Origin: Kaistella flava (ex Peng et al. 2021)
GTDB taxonomy: Bacteria; Bacteroidota; Bacteroidia; Flavobacteriales; Weeksellaceae
Assembly (NCBI RefSeq): GCF_015191005.1
Contig: NZ_CP040442.1
Location: forward strand, 2,232,001-2,296,000
Reading direction: 5' to 3'
Length of the DNA: 64,000 nucleotides
The translations under genes and the position numbers were made by a program. The notes below the pieces were generated by a model. The model was not told the origin of the DNA. It ran no database searches and was given only the letters and a program-made list of their open reading frames with translations. Positions 43,530-55,351 of the stretch are shown one piece after another (within the stretch, counting starts at the first letter, position 1; every line of letters starts with the position of its first letter).

Positions 43530-44009
43530 GATTTATTGAATTTGATTGTGTTTAAAATTATTCACTATTAAAGGTACTGTTATTTTTACATCCTGATTTA
43601 AAAATACAATCTAAAGCATCAATGATTAAAGCCTGTTTAAATTTAACAAAAAATAATTTCAAACACATCAATCACATTAGTTTTAGGAAAAAAATATTTT
43701 TAAAAGCTCACATAAGTTCTGAAAATCAAAGGATTTCAACTTTAGGTTCTAAATATTTTAAAAGTAAAAACTAATTTTTATATCACTTATGTGGCTCTAT
43801 TAAAACTTAATCAGACTATATGCAAAAGAAGTTATTTTTAAAACTTTTGTGTTAGTGAACTATTGCATTTCTTTGAAGATAGAAACTGCCCGTCAACCTA
43901 GCCGCGATGGAAGCGGCATCCCCGCCGCGGCGGGATATAGCGGACAGCGCGACCGGTGGTGTGAGATTGTAAAAATGGTGATGCTCCTGATTATTCAACC
44001 GGACATAAA
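43530..44009. repeat. Gene-free region with two dispersed repeats
   Basis: CACATCAATCACATTAGTTT (about 43666) also occurs near 12680; about 43700-43795 matches 3335-3425; and 43898-43956 is a family B repeat. The open frame that starts near 43849 reads the last element and is not a gene. Confidence 0.65.
43898..43956 (+). repeat. Variable-hairpin repeat family B, copy 3
   Basis: TAGCCGCGATGGAAGCGGCA, centre CCCGCCGCGGCGGG (perfect 14-bp palindrome at 43921-43934), then ATATAGCGGACAGCGCGACC. This is the copy closest to a form with a plain hairpin centre. Confidence 0.75.
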
Positions 44010-44041
44010 AAATCCCGACTCAAATGAATGAATCGGGATTT
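44010..44041 (-). terminator. Terminator of the rpoB-rpoC-DUF3467 operon
   Basis: AAATCCCGA (44010-44018) and TCGGGATTT (44033-44041) pair; on the minus strand the stem is followed by a T run. It stands 24 bp beyond the DUF3467 stop. Confidence 0.8.
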
Positions 44042-44064
44042 ATATTAAAAAAACGTTTTGCTAA

Positions 44065-44376
44065 TTAAGCTTGTACGTTGTTTTGTCCTAATACGAAAGG
44101 CTCAACTTCTTTGATTTCTCCGAATTGTTGTTCGTAGTTAGTGATATTTTGTTGCAATGCAGCCATTACTCTTTTTGCGTGTAGTGGAGCAAGAATTACT
44201 CTTGATCTTACGTTGGCTTGCTGAACTCCTGGCATCATTTGGATGAAATCCACAACGAATTCTGAAGGGGAATGATTTACTAAAGCTAGGTTACAATAAA
44301 CTCCTCCTGCAACCATTTCGCTTAATTGAATGTTAATGTTGTTTGGATCTTGATTTTGATTCTGATTGTTGTCCAT
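44065..44376 (-). CDS. DUF3467 domain protein
   Basis: 103 aa, single DUF3467 domain: INIQLSEMVAGGVYCNLALV, NHSPSEFVVDFIQMMPGV, VRSRVILAPLHAKRVMAALQ. The family is small and widespread in Bacteroidetes right after rpoC; function unknown. It is 84 bp downstream of rpoC and shares its terminator. Its last 16 residues have a degenerate copy at 36.6 kb. Confidence 0.92.
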   Translation of the reverse strand: MDNNQNQNQDPNNINIQLSEMVAGGVYCNLALVNHSPSEFVVDFIQMMPGVQQANVRSRVILAPLHAKRVMAALQQNITNYEQQFGEIKEVEPFVLGQNNVQA

Positions 44377-44460
44377 TTTAAATTTTGGATTTTAAGTTAA
44401 AATTATAGACTACGAATATAATTATTTAAAACTTATATCCGTAATCTATAAATAAAATAT

Positions 44461-47400
44461 TTAGTTGATATCTTCGAATTCTTTTTTAGAACCCACGATA
44501 ACGTTTTGATAATCTTTAAGACCTGTACCTGCAGGAATTCTGTGTCCTACAATTACGTTTTCTTTCAGACCGCTCAAGTAATCTACTTTTCCTGAAACTG
44601 CTGCTTCGTTTAATACTTTCGTCGTTTCCTGGAAAGAGGCTGCAGACATGAATGATTTGGTTTGTAGCGCCGCTCTTGTAATCCCTTGCAATACTGGTGT
44701 TGCAGTTGCAGGAAGTGCTTCACGAACTTCTACTAACGCTTGATCTTCACGTTTCAGTTTAGAATTCTCGTCTCTTAGATCTTTGGTAGTAATCATTTGA
44801 CCTGGTTTGAATTGTTTAGAATCCCCAGCTTCTACAACTACTTTAAGACCGAACACTCTGTTGTTTTCTAATAAGAAATCTCCTTTGTGCTCTAACGCTC
44901 CTTCTAAGAATTGAGTGTCTCCACCATCTACGATTGAAACTTTGGTCATCATCTGACGAACAATAATCTCGAAGTGTTTATCATCGATTTTCACCCCTTG
45001 TAGACGATATACTTCCTGAATTTCATTTACCAAATATTCCTGTACGGCAGTTGGTCCTTTAATTTTCAAGATGTCATCTGGTGTAGTTGATCCGTTTGAA
45101 AGCGGTGATCCAGCTCTTACGAAGTCATTTTCCTGAACCAAAATCTGGTTGGATAATTTCACTAAGTATTTAGTGATCTCTCCAGTTTTTGCTTCTACGA
45201 TTAGCTCACGGTTACCTCTTTTGATTTTACCGTAAGATACAACTCCATCGATTTCTGTAACTACCGCTGGGTTGGAAGGATTTCTCGCTTCGAACAATTC
45301 GGTAACTCTCGGTAGACCCCCTGTAATATCTCCTGTTTTAGCAGATTTACGCGGAATCTTGATCATTACTTTACCAGACTTAATTTTCTCACCATCGTTT
45401 ACCATGATGTGTGCTCCTACCGGTAAGTTGTATGCTTTTTGCTCAACTCCTTTAGAATCCACAACTTTCAAGGTTGGTACTGCTTTCTTGTTTCTCGATT
45501 CAGAAATTACTTTCTCTTCGAAACCAGTCTGCTCATCAATCTCTAATGAGAATGAAACCCCTTGGATAATATCTTCATACTCGATTTTACCTGCAGATTC
45601 CGCGATGATTACCGCATTATACGGATCCCACTTACAGATTAGATCTCCTTTCATTACTTTATCACCTGGTTTAACAGCTAATTCAGATCCGTAAGGAATA
45701 TTCGCAACCATCAACGGCGTTCTTGCAGCATTGTCTGCTACCAAACGGAATTCAGTTGAACGGGAAACTACGATCTCGGCTTTTTTACCAGCTTCGTTTT
45801 CTGAAGTTACTGTTCTAATTTCATCCATTTCTACGATACCGTCACGTCTTGCAACGATTGATGGATTCTCAGAAATATTCCCTGCAGTTCCCCCTTGGTG
45901 GAAGGTTCTCAACGTTAACTGAGTTCCTGGCTCACCAATAGATTGTGCTGCAATAACTCCTACTGCTTCACCCATATGAATAGGTTTACCAGTTGCTAAG
46001 TTACGACCGTAACACGCTGCACAGATTCCTTTTTTCGCTTCACAAGTTAATGGAGAACGAACTTCTACGCTGTCGATTCCAGCTGCTTCAATCGCTTTGG
46101 CATAAGCCTCATTGATCAATACATCTGCTTCAACAATCACCTCATCGGTTTCTGGATCGTAAACATTATGTAAAGAAACTCTACCTAATACTCTTTCAGA
46201 AATACGTTCGACGATCTCATCATTTTTCTTAAGTGGTGTAATTTCTGTTCCTCTTAAAGTTCCACAGTCGTTTTCAGTAATGATCACGTCTTGTGCAACA
46301 TCTACCAATCTTCTGGTCAAGTAACCAGCATCGGCAGTTTTTAGTGCGGTATCCGCAAGACCTTTACGAGCACCGTGAGTAGAGATAAAGTATTCTAAAA
46401 TTGAAAGACCTTCTTTAAAGTTGGCTACAATTGGATTTTCAATAATCTCTGCACCTGATGAACCGGCTTTTTGTGGTTTTGCCATCAATCCCCTCATTCC
46501 TGAAAGCTGACGGATCTGCTCTTTCGAACCCCTTGCTCCAGAATCAAGCATCATATAAACAGAGTTGAATCCACCTTGGTCGACTTTCATTCTGCTCATA
46601 ATCATCTCAGTTAATCCTGCGTTGGTGTTCGTCCAAACGTCAATTACCTGGTTGTAACGCTCTGTATCGGTGATTAATCCCATGTTATAGTTAGCCTTGA
46701 TCTCATCTACTGTTTCTACAGCAGTTGCAATCATGCCTTTCTTTTCAGCAGGAATTACGATATCACCTAAACTAAATGATAGTCCTCCACGGAATGCATG
46801 AGAATAACCTAAGTCTTTCATGTCATCCAAGAATTCTACAGTCGTTGGGAAATCGGTGTCAGCCAAAATTCTACCAATTACATTTCTCAATGATTTTTTG
46901 GTTAAAAGTTCGTTAACAAATCCTACACCTTCAGGAACGATTTGGTTGAATAATACTCTACCAGCAGTTGTTTCTACCAATCGAGTTACTAATTCTCCCT
47001 CTTCTTTCACAGGAACTCTACATCTCACTTTTGCATTCAAGGAAACTTTTCCTTCTGCATAAGCGATTTCTACTTCTTGTGGAGAATAGAAAGCCAGGCC
47101 TTCACCTAATACTTTCATATCATCAGTTGAAGCTAATTCTTTGGTCATATAATACAGACCCAAAACCATATCCTGAGAAGGTACCGTAATCGGAGAACCA
47201 TTTGCAGGGTTCAAGATATTCTGAGAACCTAACATTAGAAGTTGTGCTTCTAAGATTGCTTCTGGTCCTAATGGTAAATGCACCGCCATCTGGTCACCAT
47301 CGAAATCCGCATTAAATGCAGTCGTACACAATGGGTGAAGCTGGATTGCTTTTCCTTCGATCATTTTCGGTTGGAATGCCTGAATACCAAGTCTGTGCAA

Positions 47401-48726
47401 AGTAGGCGCTCTATTCAAAAGAACCGGGTGACCTTTGATGATTCCTTCCAAGATGTCATAAACAACTGGCTCTTTTCTGTCGATGATTCTTTTAGCCGAT
47501 TTCACAGTTTTTACAATTCCTCTTTCAATCAGTTTTCTGATGATAAACGGTTTGTAAAGTTCCGCTGCCATATCTTTAGGAATACCGCATTCGTGTAGTT
47601 TCAAGTTTGGACCTACGACGATTACTGAACGGGCAGAATAATCCACACGTTTCCCCAGTAAGTTTTGACGGAAACGACCTTGTTTACCTTTCAATGAATC
47701 AGAAAGTGATTTCAATGGTCTGTTAGATTCCGACTTAACAGCAGAAGATTTTCTGGTGTTATCGAATAATGAATCTACAGATTCCTGTAACATTCTTTTT
47801 TCGTTTCTAAGGATAACTTCAGGAGCTTTAATTTCCAAAAGTCTCTTCAAACGATTATTTCTAATGATTACTCTACGGTAAAGGTCATTTAAATCTGAAG
47901 TCGCAAAACGACCACCATCCAATGGAACCAAAGGTCTCAATTCTGGTGGAATTACAGGAAGTACTCTCATAATCATCCATTCTGGACGGTTGATCATTCT
48001 TGTATTTGCTCCTCTGATCGCTTCAACAACGTTCAGTCTTTTTAATGCCTCAGTTCTTCTTTGTTTTGAAGATTCGTTGTGCGCTTTGTGACGCAAGTCG
48101 AATGACAAAGTATCTAAGTCGATTCTGCTTAATAATTGCTCAACCGCTTCAGCACCCATTTTGGCGATGAATTTGTTCGGATCAGCGTCATCAAGATATT
48201 GATTATCTGCAGGAAGAGTTTCCAGAACATCCAGGTATTCTTCTTCTGTCAAAAATTCTTTATCATCGAAGTCAGCACCATCAGCTCTTTTAGCGATACC
48301 TTGCTGAATTACAACATATCTTTCGTAATAGATGATCATGTCTAATTTCTTAGACGGCAATCCTAAAAGATAACCGATTTTATTCGGCAAAGAACGGAAG
48401 TACCAGATATGAGCCACAGGAACAACCAAGCCGATATGCCCGATTCTTTCTCTACGTACTTTTTTCTCGGTAACCTCTACTCCACAACGGTCACAAACGA
48501 TTCCTTTATATCGGATTCTTTTGTATTTCCCACACGCACATTCGTAATCCTTAACAGGACCGAAGATTTTTTCACAGAAAAGACCATCTCTTTCCGGCTT
48601 GTGCGTACGGTAGTTTATAGTTTCGGGCTTTAAAACTTCACCTCTTGAATCCTGTAAAATAGATTCCGGTGAAGAAAGACCAATTGTAATTTTAGTAAAA
48701 TTACTTGTTTTATTTTTGTTTGACAT
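44461..48726 (-). CDS. rpoC: DNA-directed RNA polymerase subunit beta'
   Basis: 1421 aa, usual Bacteroidetes length. N-terminal zinc finger ([20 protein letters not shown]), clamp, [20 protein letters not shown], and the catalytic [14 protein letters not shown] with three metal-binding Asp, then the bridge helix and trigger loop region, and the second zinc site ([10 protein letters not shown] ... [13 protein letters not shown]). Separated from rpoB by 83 bp. Confidence 0.98.
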   Translation of the reverse strand: MSNKNKTSNFTKITIGLSSPESILQDSRGEVLKPETINYRTHKPERDGLFCEKIFGPVKDYECACGKYKRIRYKGIVCDRCGVEVTEKKVRRERIGHIGLVVPVAHIWYFRSLPNKIGYLLGLPSKKLDMIIYYERYVVIQQGIAKRADGADFDDKEFLTEEEYLDVLETLPADNQYLDDADPNKFIAKMGAEAVEQLLSRIDLDTLSFDLRHKAHNESSKQRRTEALKRLNVVEAIRGANTRMINRPEWMIMRVLPVIPPELRPLVPLDGGRFATSDLNDLYRRVIIRNNRLKRLLEIKAPEVILRNEKRMLQESVDSLFDNTRKSSAVKSESNRPLKSLSDSLKGKQGRFRQNLLGKRVDYSARSVIVVGPNLKLHECGIPKDMAAELYKPFIIRKLIERGIVKTVKSAKRIIDRKEPVVYDILEGIIKGHPVLLNRAPTLHRLGIQAFQPKMIEGKAIQLHPLCTTAFNADFDGDQMAVHLPLGPEAILEAQLLMLGSQNILNPANGSPITVPSQDMVLGLYYMTKELASTDDMKVLGEGLAFYSPQEVEIAYAEGKVSLNAKVRCRVPVKEEGELVTRLVETTAGRVLFNQIVPEGVGFVNELLTKKSLRNVIGRILADTDFPTTVEFLDDMKDLGYSHAFRGGLSFSLGDIVIPAEKKGMIATAVETVDEIKANYNMGLITDTERYNQVIDVWTNTNAGLTEMIMSRMKVDQGGFNSVYMMLDSGARGSKEQIRQLSGMRGLMAKPQKAGSSGAEIIENPIVANFKEGLSILEYFISTHGARKGLADTALKTADAGYLTRRLVDVAQDVIITENDCGTLRGTEITPLKKNDEIVERISERVLGRVSLHNVYDPETDEVIVEADVLINEAYAKAIEAAGIDSVEVRSPLTCEAKKGICAACYGRNLATGKPIHMGEAVGVIAAQSIGEPGTQLTLRTFHQGGTAGNISENPSIVARRDGIVEMDEIRTVTSENEAGKKAEIVVSRSTEFRLVADNAARTPLMVANIPYGSELAVKPGDKVMKGDLICKWDPYNAVIIAESAGKIEYEDIIQGVSFSLEIDEQTGFEEKVISESRNKKAVPTLKVVDSKGVEQKAYNLPVGAHIMVNDGEKIKSGKVMIKIPRKSAKTGDITGGLPRVTELFEARNPSNPAVVTEIDGVVSYGKIKRGNRELIVEAKTGEITKYLVKLSNQILVQENDFVRAGSPLSNGSTTPDDILKIKGPTAVQEYLVNEIQEVYRLQGVKIDDKHFEIIVRQMMTKVSIVDGGDTQFLEGALEHKGDFLLENNRVFGLKVVVEAGDSKQFKPGQMITTKDLRDENSKLKREDQALVEVREALPATATPVLQGITRAALQTKSFMSAASFQETTKVLNEAAVSGKVDYLSGLKENVIVGHRIPAGTGLKDYQNVIVGSKKEFEDIN

Positions 48727-48809
48727 TTGTTTATTTTTAGATTAAAAGATTGAGAGAACGGAGATTAGAGATTATAAAACCTCTGATCTCTTGTCTAAAA
48801 GTCTCTTGT

Positions 48810-51800
48810 CTATTCTTCTAGTCTTACATCAAGACCAAGACCTTGCAACTCATGAAGTAATACGTTGAAAGATTCTGGAATACCTGGTTCAGGCATTGCT
48901 TCTCCTTTCGCAATCGCTTCGTAAGTTTTTGCTCTACCAATCACATCATCTGATTTTACAGTCAAGATTTCTCTAAGGATATTGGAAGCACCAAATGCCT
49001 CTAATGCCCAAACCTCCATCTCACCGAATCTTTGTCCACCAAACTGCGCTTTACCTCCTAACGGCTGTTGCGTAATTAATGAATAAGGTCCGATAGAACG
49101 TGCGTGCATTTTGTCATCTACCATGTGACCAAGTTTCAACATATAAATAATCCCAACCGTTGCTGGCTGTGCGAATCTTTCACCTGTTCCACCGTCATAT
49201 AGATAAGTACTACCATATTTTGGTAAACCTGCTTGTTCTGTATATTCAGTAATCTGCTCTAAACTTGCACCGTCGAAAATTGGAGTTGCAAATTTCAACC
49301 CTAATTTTTGTCCAGCCCAACCTAAAACGGTTTCATAAATCTGTCCAATGTTCATACGAGAAGGTACACCCAGTGGATTCAATACGATATCTACCGGAGT
49401 TCCGTCTTCCAGGAACGGCATGTCTTCTTCACGAACAATTCTTGATACAATACCTTTGTTACCGTGACGTCCCGCCATTTTATCACCAACGTTCAGTTTA
49501 CGTTTTTTAGCAACATAAACTTTCGCTAACTTGATGATTCCTGCAGGAAGTTCATCACCGATTGAAATTGCGAATTTCTCACGATTTTTAACTCCATTAA
49601 GATCGTTATATCTGATCTTATAGTTGTGAATTAATTGTTTAACCAATTCGTTACGTTCAGCATCTACAGTCCAATCAGCACCGCTTACGTTTACATAATC
49701 TTCAACAGATTGAAGCAATTTGGTTGTAAACTTCACGCCTTTTCCGATGATCTCTTCAGCTAAATCGTTATTCACTCCCTGAGAAGTTTTACCGTTTACT
49801 AAAGTTCCTAATTTTTCAAGAAGTGTTCCTCTCAATTCGTCGAATTTCGCTTTGTACGTGTTTTCGATTTCCTCAAGTTTTAATTTCTCTTCGGATCTTT
49901 TCTTTTTGTCTTTGATATTTCTTGAGAATAACTTCTTGTTAATAACAACTCCTCTTAATGAAGAATCTGCTTTTAACGAAGCATCTTTTACATCTCCAGC
50001 TTTGTCACCGAAAATCGCTCTCAATAATTTTTCTTCCGGAGTTGGATCTGATTCCCCTTTTGGAGTAATCTTACCAATCATGATATCACCAGGCTTCACA
50101 TCAGCACCGATTCTAATCATACCGTTTTCGTCTAAGTCTTTGGTTGCTTCTTCAGAAACGTTAGGAATATCTGCAGTTAATTCTTCCATACCTAATTTGG
50201 TATCACGAACTTCCAGCGTATATTCATCAACGTGAATTGAAGTAAACCAGTCCTCACGAACTACTTTTTCATTAATTACGATCGCATCCTCAAAGTTGTA
50301 CCCTTTCCATGGCATAAATGCTACAGTAAGGTTTCTACCTATTGCTAATTCACCATTTTCAGTTGCATAACCGTCGCAAAGAACCTGACCTTTTTCCACT
50401 TTGTCACCTACTCTTACGTTTGGTCTCAAAGTAATGGTCGTACTCTGGTTGGTTTTACGGAATTTGGTCAATTTATAAGTCTTAGTACCTGATTCAAAAG
50501 AAACTAAATTCTGGTCATCAGTTCTATCATATTTAATGGTGATTTTATCAGCATCTACATATTCTACAATACCGTTACCTTCTGCATTGATCAAAACTCT
50601 AGAGTCACTAGCTACTTGTTTTTCCAAACCTGTACCAACAATCGGTGCTTCTGGTTTCAACAATGGAACTGCCTGACGCATCATATTCGATCCCATCAAT
50701 GCTCTATTCGCATCATCATGCTCCAAGAAAGGAATCAATGATGCAGAAATACCAGAAATCTGGTTTGGTGCAACATCAATTAAATCGACCTGCTGAGGCT
50801 CAACAACTGGATAATCACCATCTAAACGAGCAATAACTCTTTCAGTAAGGATTGTCCCATCATCTTTCATTTCGATATTTGCCTGAGCAATAGTTCTGTC
50901 TTCTTCATCTTCAGCATTCAAATAAATCTGAGCACCTTTCAAGTCAACTTTACCATTTTCTACTTTTCTGTATGGCGTTTCGATGAAACCTAAAGTATTG
51001 ATTTTTGCATAAATACCTAAAGAAGAAATCAAACCAATGTTTGGTCCCTCTGGAGTTTCAATCGGACAAATACGACCGTAGTGAGTATGGTGAACGTCAC
51101 GTACCTCAAATCCTGCTCTCTCTCTTGAAAGTCCACCAGGTCCCAGGGCAGAAAGTCTACGCTTGTGCGTGATTTCTGATAGAGGATTGGTTTGGTCCAT
51201 GAACTGAGACAACTGGTTGGTTCCGAAGAACGAGTTAATTACTGAGGTTAAAGTTTTCGCGTTAACCAAGTCAATCGGCGTAAAGATCTCGTTATCTCTA
51301 ACGTTCATTCTCTCACGGATTGTTCTTGCAATTCTCGAAAGACCTACACCAAACTGTCCTGATAATTGCTCACCAACAGTTTTAATACGTCTGTTTGACA
51401 AGTGATCAATATCATCAACTTCCGTTTTAGAGTTAACCAATTGAATCAAGTGTCTTACGATCGCGATGATATCATCTTTGGTTAAAACTTCAGTTTTCTC
51501 AGGAATATTTAATCCTAATTTTTTGTTCAATCTGTAACGACCAACTTCTCCTAATGAATAACGTTGCTCAGAGAAGAATAATTTTTCAATAATTCCACGT
51601 GCAGTTTCTTCATCGGGCGGATCTGCGTTACGCAACTGACGATAAATATATTCAACCGCTTCTTTTTCGGAGTTGGTTGGATCTTTTTGTAAAGTATTTT
51701 GGATGATTGAGAATTCGTGCGAATTTTCTTTGTGAATCAAAATTGATTTCACACCAGACTCAATAATCATTTCAACATGCTCTTTTTCAAGAACTGTTTC

Positions 51801-52637
51801 TCTGTCTAAGATGATCTCATTTCTTTCAATAGAAACTACTTCACCAGTATCTTCATCAACGAAATCTTCGAACCAAGTGTTCAAAACTCTCGCTGCAAGA
51901 ACGCGTCCTTCTACTTTTTTCAAAGCTGCTTTAGAAACTTTCACTTCTTCAGCAAGGTCAAAAATTTGTAAGATGTCTTTATCAGATTCGTATCCGATAG
52001 CTCTTAACAAAGTTGTTAATGGTAATTTTTTCTTACGGTCGATATACGCGAACATTACATTATTAATGTCGGTTGTAAATTCCATCCAAGATCCTTTAAA
52101 AGGAATAATTCTAGAATAGTATAATTTAGTTCCGTTGGCGTGGTACGTTTGACCAAAGAAAACCCCTGGTGAACGGTGTAACTGCGTTACAATAACACGC
52201 TCAGCACCATTAATAATAAATGATCCAGACGGCGTCATATAAGGAACTGGTCCTAAATAAACATCCTGTACTACCGTTTGGAAATCTTCGTGTTCCGGAT
52301 CGGTACAATACAATTTAAGTCTGGCTTTAAGAGGAACCGAGTAGGTTAAACCTCTTTCTACACACTCGTCTCTCGAGTATCGTGGCGAATCTACCAAATA
52401 ATCCAAAAATTCTAAAACGAAATTGTTTCTAGAATCGGTAATTGGGAAATTCTCTTCAAAGGTTTTGTACAAAGATTCTTTGAGTCTCTGCTCCGGAAGG
52501 GTATCCAACTGGAAAAATTCTTTGAAAGATTGGATCTGAATGTCCAAAAAGTCAGGAGTAACAATTTTCCCTTTTGCTTCGGAGAAATTGATTCTTTCGT
52601 TAGCCTGAGTTTTAGCGACTGCTTTAGATTTACTCAT
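48810..52637 (-). CDS. rpoB: DNA-directed RNA polymerase subunit beta
   Basis: 1275 aa, full length. Contains the rifampicin-site region ([20 protein letters not shown], then [20 protein letters not shown]) without an obvious resistance-type substitution at the usual Asp/His/Ser positions (D in FMDQTN, H in THKRR, S in LSALG). KNGLI-like [17 protein letters not shown] and the C-terminal [28 protein letters not shown] complete the core. No rplL or rplJ gene lies upstream in the window. Confidence 0.98.
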   Translation of the reverse strand: MSKSKAVAKTQANERINFSEAKGKIVTPDFLDIQIQSFKEFFQLDTLPEQRLKESLYKTFEENFPITDSRNNFVLEFLDYLVDSPRYSRDECVERGLTYSVPLKARLKLYCTDPEHEDFQTVVQDVYLGPVPYMTPSGSFIINGAERVIVTQLHRSPGVFFGQTYHANGTKLYYSRIIPFKGSWMEFTTDINNVMFAYIDRKKKLPLTTLLRAIGYESDKDILQIFDLAEEVKVSKAALKKVEGRVLAARVLNTWFEDFVDEDTGEVVSIERNEIILDRETVLEKEHVEMIIESGVKSILIHKENSHEFSIIQNTLQKDPTNSEKEAVEYIYRQLRNADPPDEETARGIIEKLFFSEQRYSLGEVGRYRLNKKLGLNIPEKTEVLTKDDIIAIVRHLIQLVNSKTEVDDIDHLSNRRIKTVGEQLSGQFGVGLSRIARTIRERMNVRDNEIFTPIDLVNAKTLTSVINSFFGTNQLSQFMDQTNPLSEITHKRRLSALGPGGLSRERAGFEVRDVHHTHYGRICPIETPEGPNIGLISSLGIYAKINTLGFIETPYRKVENGKVDLKGAQIYLNAEDEEDRTIAQANIEMKDDGTILTERVIARLDGDYPVVEPQQVDLIDVAPNQISGISASLIPFLEHDDANRALMGSNMMRQAVPLLKPEAPIVGTGLEKQVASDSRVLINAEGNGIVEYVDADKITIKYDRTDDQNLVSFESGTKTYKLTKFRKTNQSTTITLRPNVRVGDKVEKGQVLCDGYATENGELAIGRNLTVAFMPWKGYNFEDAIVINEKVVREDWFTSIHVDEYTLEVRDTKLGMEELTADIPNVSEEATKDLDENGMIRIGADVKPGDIMIGKITPKGESDPTPEEKLLRAIFGDKAGDVKDASLKADSSLRGVVINKKLFSRNIKDKKKRSEEKLKLEEIENTYKAKFDELRGTLLEKLGTLVNGKTSQGVNNDLAEEIIGKGVKFTTKLLQSVEDYVNVSGADWTVDAERNELVKQLIHNYKIRYNDLNGVKNREKFAISIGDELPAGIIKLAKVYVAKKRKLNVGDKMAGRHGNKGIVSRIVREEDMPFLEDGTPVDIVLNPLGVPSRMNIGQIYETVLGWAGQKLGLKFATPIFDGASLEQITEYTEQAGLPKYGSTYLYDGGTGERFAQPATVGIIYMLKLGHMVDDKMHARSIGPYSLITQQPLGGKAQFGGQRFGEMEVWALEAFGASNILREILTVKSDDVIGRAKTYEAIAKGEAMPEPGIPESFNVLLHELQGLGLDVRLEE

Positions 52638-53013
52638 AAAAAAATTAAAGAATGAGGGTTAAAAAATATTTTGTTCTTAAAATATCAGGCTAGATACAGG
52701 ATTAAATGAAGTATGATTAGAGACCAACTCAATAAGAAAACGATATAGAAAACTTTGGCGCAGTTATCTGGATTATTCTTATCTTTAGTTTTTTAAGTCT
52801 CTGATTTACTATCGATCAGTCTTTTATCTAAAACCTAACTGCAACATCGGTATATCTTTTCACGACGTAGTGCAAAATATTTTCACTATAATTTTGACGG
52901 TAATTTTTATTTGGATGATTTAAAAAAACAGAAAATCCCCTTTCACTAAATGAAAGAGTTGATAGTCAATATTTTAAAGTCAAGTAAACAATTATATGCG
53001 CCAAAATTGAGTG
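52638..53013 (-). other. Long untranslated leader upstream of rpoB
   Basis: If transcription begins just after 53014, about 370 nt precede rpoB. The leader shows a stem CTTTCATTTAGTGAAAG followed by a poly-T stretch on the minus strand (about 52955-52920), which could act as an attenuator or be a terminator of a transcript coming from further upstream. No gene, in particular no rplJL, is visible. The 53045-53244 bases show nothing. Confidence 0.5.
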
Positions 53014-53044
53014 CAAAGATACATTTTCTTTGCGAGATTGGCAA
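53014..53044 (-). promoter_or_regulatory. Candidate promoter of the rpoBC operon
   Basis: On the minus strand TTG (53044-53042), a 20-bp spacer and TATCTTTG (53021-53014), a precise match to the Bacteroidetes vegetative consensus. Confidence 0.6.
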
Positions 53045-53244
53045 ATATTGTCTATCTGTCAAATTTCCTCGTAAATACAAAACCAGCTCAAAATCAGTAG
53101 TAAAGCAATTGAAAAACGTATTGCAATCTAGCTACTGCTCGTGATTTAGGTAACAAATCACGAACTACTTCAACTAAGAAACAAACAGTGTAACTATTTG
53201 ATTATCAACACGCAAATAACTATGTTAAAGTTAATATAAAGTTA

Positions 53245-53274
53245 TTGTCATACCTTAGAAAGATTGTAATTTTG
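53245..53274 (+). promoter_or_regulatory. Promoter of the radical-SAM DNA repair cassette
   Basis: TTG (53245-53247), a 19-bp spacer and TAATTTTG (53267-53274), 19 bp before the ATG of the radical SAM gene. Confidence 0.65.
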
Positions 53275-53293
53275 ACTCCCAATATTTTAATAA

Positions 53294-54553
53294 ATGAATT
53301 TTCCACGCCTTCAAGAAAAACTCGAAATCTTAGCCGACGCAGCAAAATATGATGTTTCGTGTTCTTCGAGTGGTGGAAATCGGAAAAATAAAAATGGTGG
53401 TTTAGGCGACAGTCACGCTTCGGGGATTTGCCATTCCTATACTGAAGATGGCCGTTGCGTTTCATTGCTGAAAATCCTTTTGACCAATCACTGCATTTAC
53501 GATTGCGCTTATTGTGTATCCCGAAAATCCAATGATATTAAAAGAGCCGCTTTCACCGTAGAAGAAGTCGTTGATTTAACGATTAACTTTTATCGTCGTA
53601 ATTATATTGAAGGATTATTTCTAAGTTCTGGAATTTTTAAAGATGCTGACACCACAATGGAACGTTTGGTTCGGGTGGCAAAGAAACTGCGCACCGAGCA
53701 TAAATTCAATGGCTATATTCATTTGAAATCAATTCCGGGTGCAAGTGACGATTTAATGAAAGAAGCTGGATTATATGCGGATCGACTTTCTATTAATTTA
53801 GAAATTCCGACGACGAAAGGTTTAAAATTATTGGCTCCCGAAAAATCGCACGATCAAATGATTAAACCGATGGGTTTTATTAAAAATGAACTCATACTAT
53901 ATAAAGAAGAAAGAAAGATTTTCAAACATGTACCGAAGTTTGCACCGGCTGGACAAAGCACTCAAGTAATTGTTGGCGCAACCAATGAAACGGATTTGAA
54001 AATAATCAAAGTTGCCGATCATTTCTATCAGAATTTTAATTTAAAAAGAGTGTATTATTCTGGCTACGTTCCGATGTTGGAAGATAAAAGATTACCTTCT
54101 ATTGATTCACAAGTTCCAATGTTGCGCGAAAACCGACTATATCAGGCAGATTGGCTCATGCGATTTTATGGTTTTAAAGCAGATGAGATTTTAGAGAAAA
54201 GCAATCCGTTCCTAGATTTAGAAGTTGATCCTAAATTAGCCTGGGCCTTGAGACATCGCGAACAGTTTCCAGTGAATATCAACACTGCTCCTAAAGAGAT
54301 GATTTTACGAGTCCCTGGAATTGGTCGGAAATCGATGTACAAGATTTTAACTGCCCGTAATTTTCAAAAATTAAATTTGGAGCATTTGCAAAAAATGGGT
54401 GTCGCTACCAATCGTGCAAAATATTTCGTAGAATTTGAAGCGCAAAATATTTTCAATAAATATATCGACGATTTAAATTTTAGAAAAATAATTCTGCAAG
54501 GAATGAAATCAAAATTTCAAAATCCACATTCTCAACAACTGAGCCTTTTCTAA
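53294..54553 (+). CDS. Putative DNA modification/repair radical SAM protein
   Basis: 419 aa of the TIGR03916-like group (radical SAM linked to a uracil-DNA-glycosylase-type partner). The cluster motif is LLTNHCIYDCAYCVSRKSND (CxxxCxxC). Early GNRKNKNGGLGDSHASGICH precedes it, and a helix-hairpin-helix module near 345-400 (INTAPKEMILRVPGIGRKSM) suggests DNA binding. The partner gene begins on the next base after the stop. The chemistry is not established in the literature I know. Confidence 0.85.
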   Translation: MNFPRLQEKLEILADAAKYDVSCSSSGGNRKNKNGGLGDSHASGICHSYTEDGRCVSLLKILLTNHCIYDCAYCVSRKSNDIKRAAFTVEEVVDLTINFYRRNYIEGLFLSSGIFKDADTTMERLVRVAKKLRTEHKFNGYIHLKSIPGASDDLMKEAGLYADRLSINLEIPTTKGLKLLAPEKSHDQMIKPMGFIKNELILYKEERKIFKHVPKFAPAGQSTQVIVGATNETDLKIIKVADHFYQNFNLKRVYYSGYVPMLEDKRLPSIDSQVPMLRENRLYQADWLMRFYGFKADEILEKSNPFLDLEVDPKLAWALRHREQFPVNINTAPKEMILRVPGIGRKSMYKILTARNFQKLNLEHLQKMGVATNRAKYFVEFEAQNIFNKYIDDLNFRKIILQGMKSKFQNPHSQQLSLF

Positions 54554-55318
54554 ATGACGACACTTCTGTACGATGGAACTTTTGAAGGATTAATGACGGC
54601 TGTTTTCGAAGTCTACGAATATCGTTTTGAACCCGCAAAAATTATCGCTGCTGAAAATTATCAAACAGAATCTATTTTTACAGACCATCATGAAGTGGTA
54701 ACCAACCAAGAAAAAGCAGATCGGGTTTTAAAAAAAATAGAAATTAATTTAGGAAAAAAAGGAGTTTCGCAATTACTCCGAGTTTATTTATCTGAAAACG
54801 AAAATGCGGAACGATTGATTCTTTCTGCTACTTCTAAATCCATTAAGAATCCACAGGAAAACATACTTCGAAATTTTGCAGATATCGACATCATGGATAT
54901 TGCAAAAATCAATAAATCAATCAGCAGGGAAGTTCATCGAATGCATGCGTTCGTTCGGTTTGAAAAATTACAAGATGAAGTTTATTTCGCTAAAATCGAA
55001 CCTGATTTTAATGTCCTACCTTTAATAGTCAGCCATTTTAAAAACAGATATCGAGATCAGAAATGGATGATTTACGATTTGAAAAGACATTACGGAATTT
55101 TCTATGATTTAAATGACGTTCAATTTTTTGAACCTGCTTTAGAACAGACTCAGCAGTTGAAAAGAACTGAAAATATCTTGCACGAAGAAGAAATTCAGTA
55201 CCAGAAATTGTGGCAACGTTATTTCTTTAAAACGAATATTCCAGAGCGAAAAAATTTAAAGCTTCATGTACAGTCTTTACCTAAAAGATACTGGAAATAC
55301 TTAACGGAGAAATTGTAA
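54554..55318 (+). CDS. TIGR03915-type putative DNA metabolism protein (radical SAM partner)
   Basis: 254 aa. MTTLLYDGTFEGLMTAVFEVYE and the end FFKTNIPERKNLKLHVQSLP, then KRYWKYLTEK are the signatures of the family that always accompanies the preceding radical SAM protein; in some organisms this domain is fused to a uracil-DNA glycosylase-like domain. Here that glycosylase part is absent. The gene starts directly on the base after the stop of the first gene, so expression is coupled. Confidence 0.85.
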   Translation: MTTLLYDGTFEGLMTAVFEVYEYRFEPAKIIAAENYQTESIFTDHHEVVTNQEKADRVLKKIEINLGKKGVSQLLRVYLSENENAERLILSATSKSIKNPQENILRNFADIDIMDIAKINKSISREVHRMHAFVRFEKLQDEVYFAKIEPDFNVLPLIVSHFKNRYRDQKWMIYDLKRHYGIFYDLNDVQFFEPALEQTQQLKRTENILHEEEIQYQKLWQRYFFKTNIPERKNLKLHVQSLPKRYWKYLTEKL

Positions 55319-55351
55319 AATTTTTACGATATCTTTTCAAAATAGAATAAA

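Noticed and set aside
43849..44031. 60-codon frame before the rpo operon terminator
   Set aside because: It reads another family B repeat on the coding-like strand, with no ribosome site.
52955..53144. 64-codon plus-strand frame upstream of rpoB
   Set aside because: It overlaps the rpoB promoter on the other strand, is Lys/Ser-rich without domain character, and has no promoter of its own.
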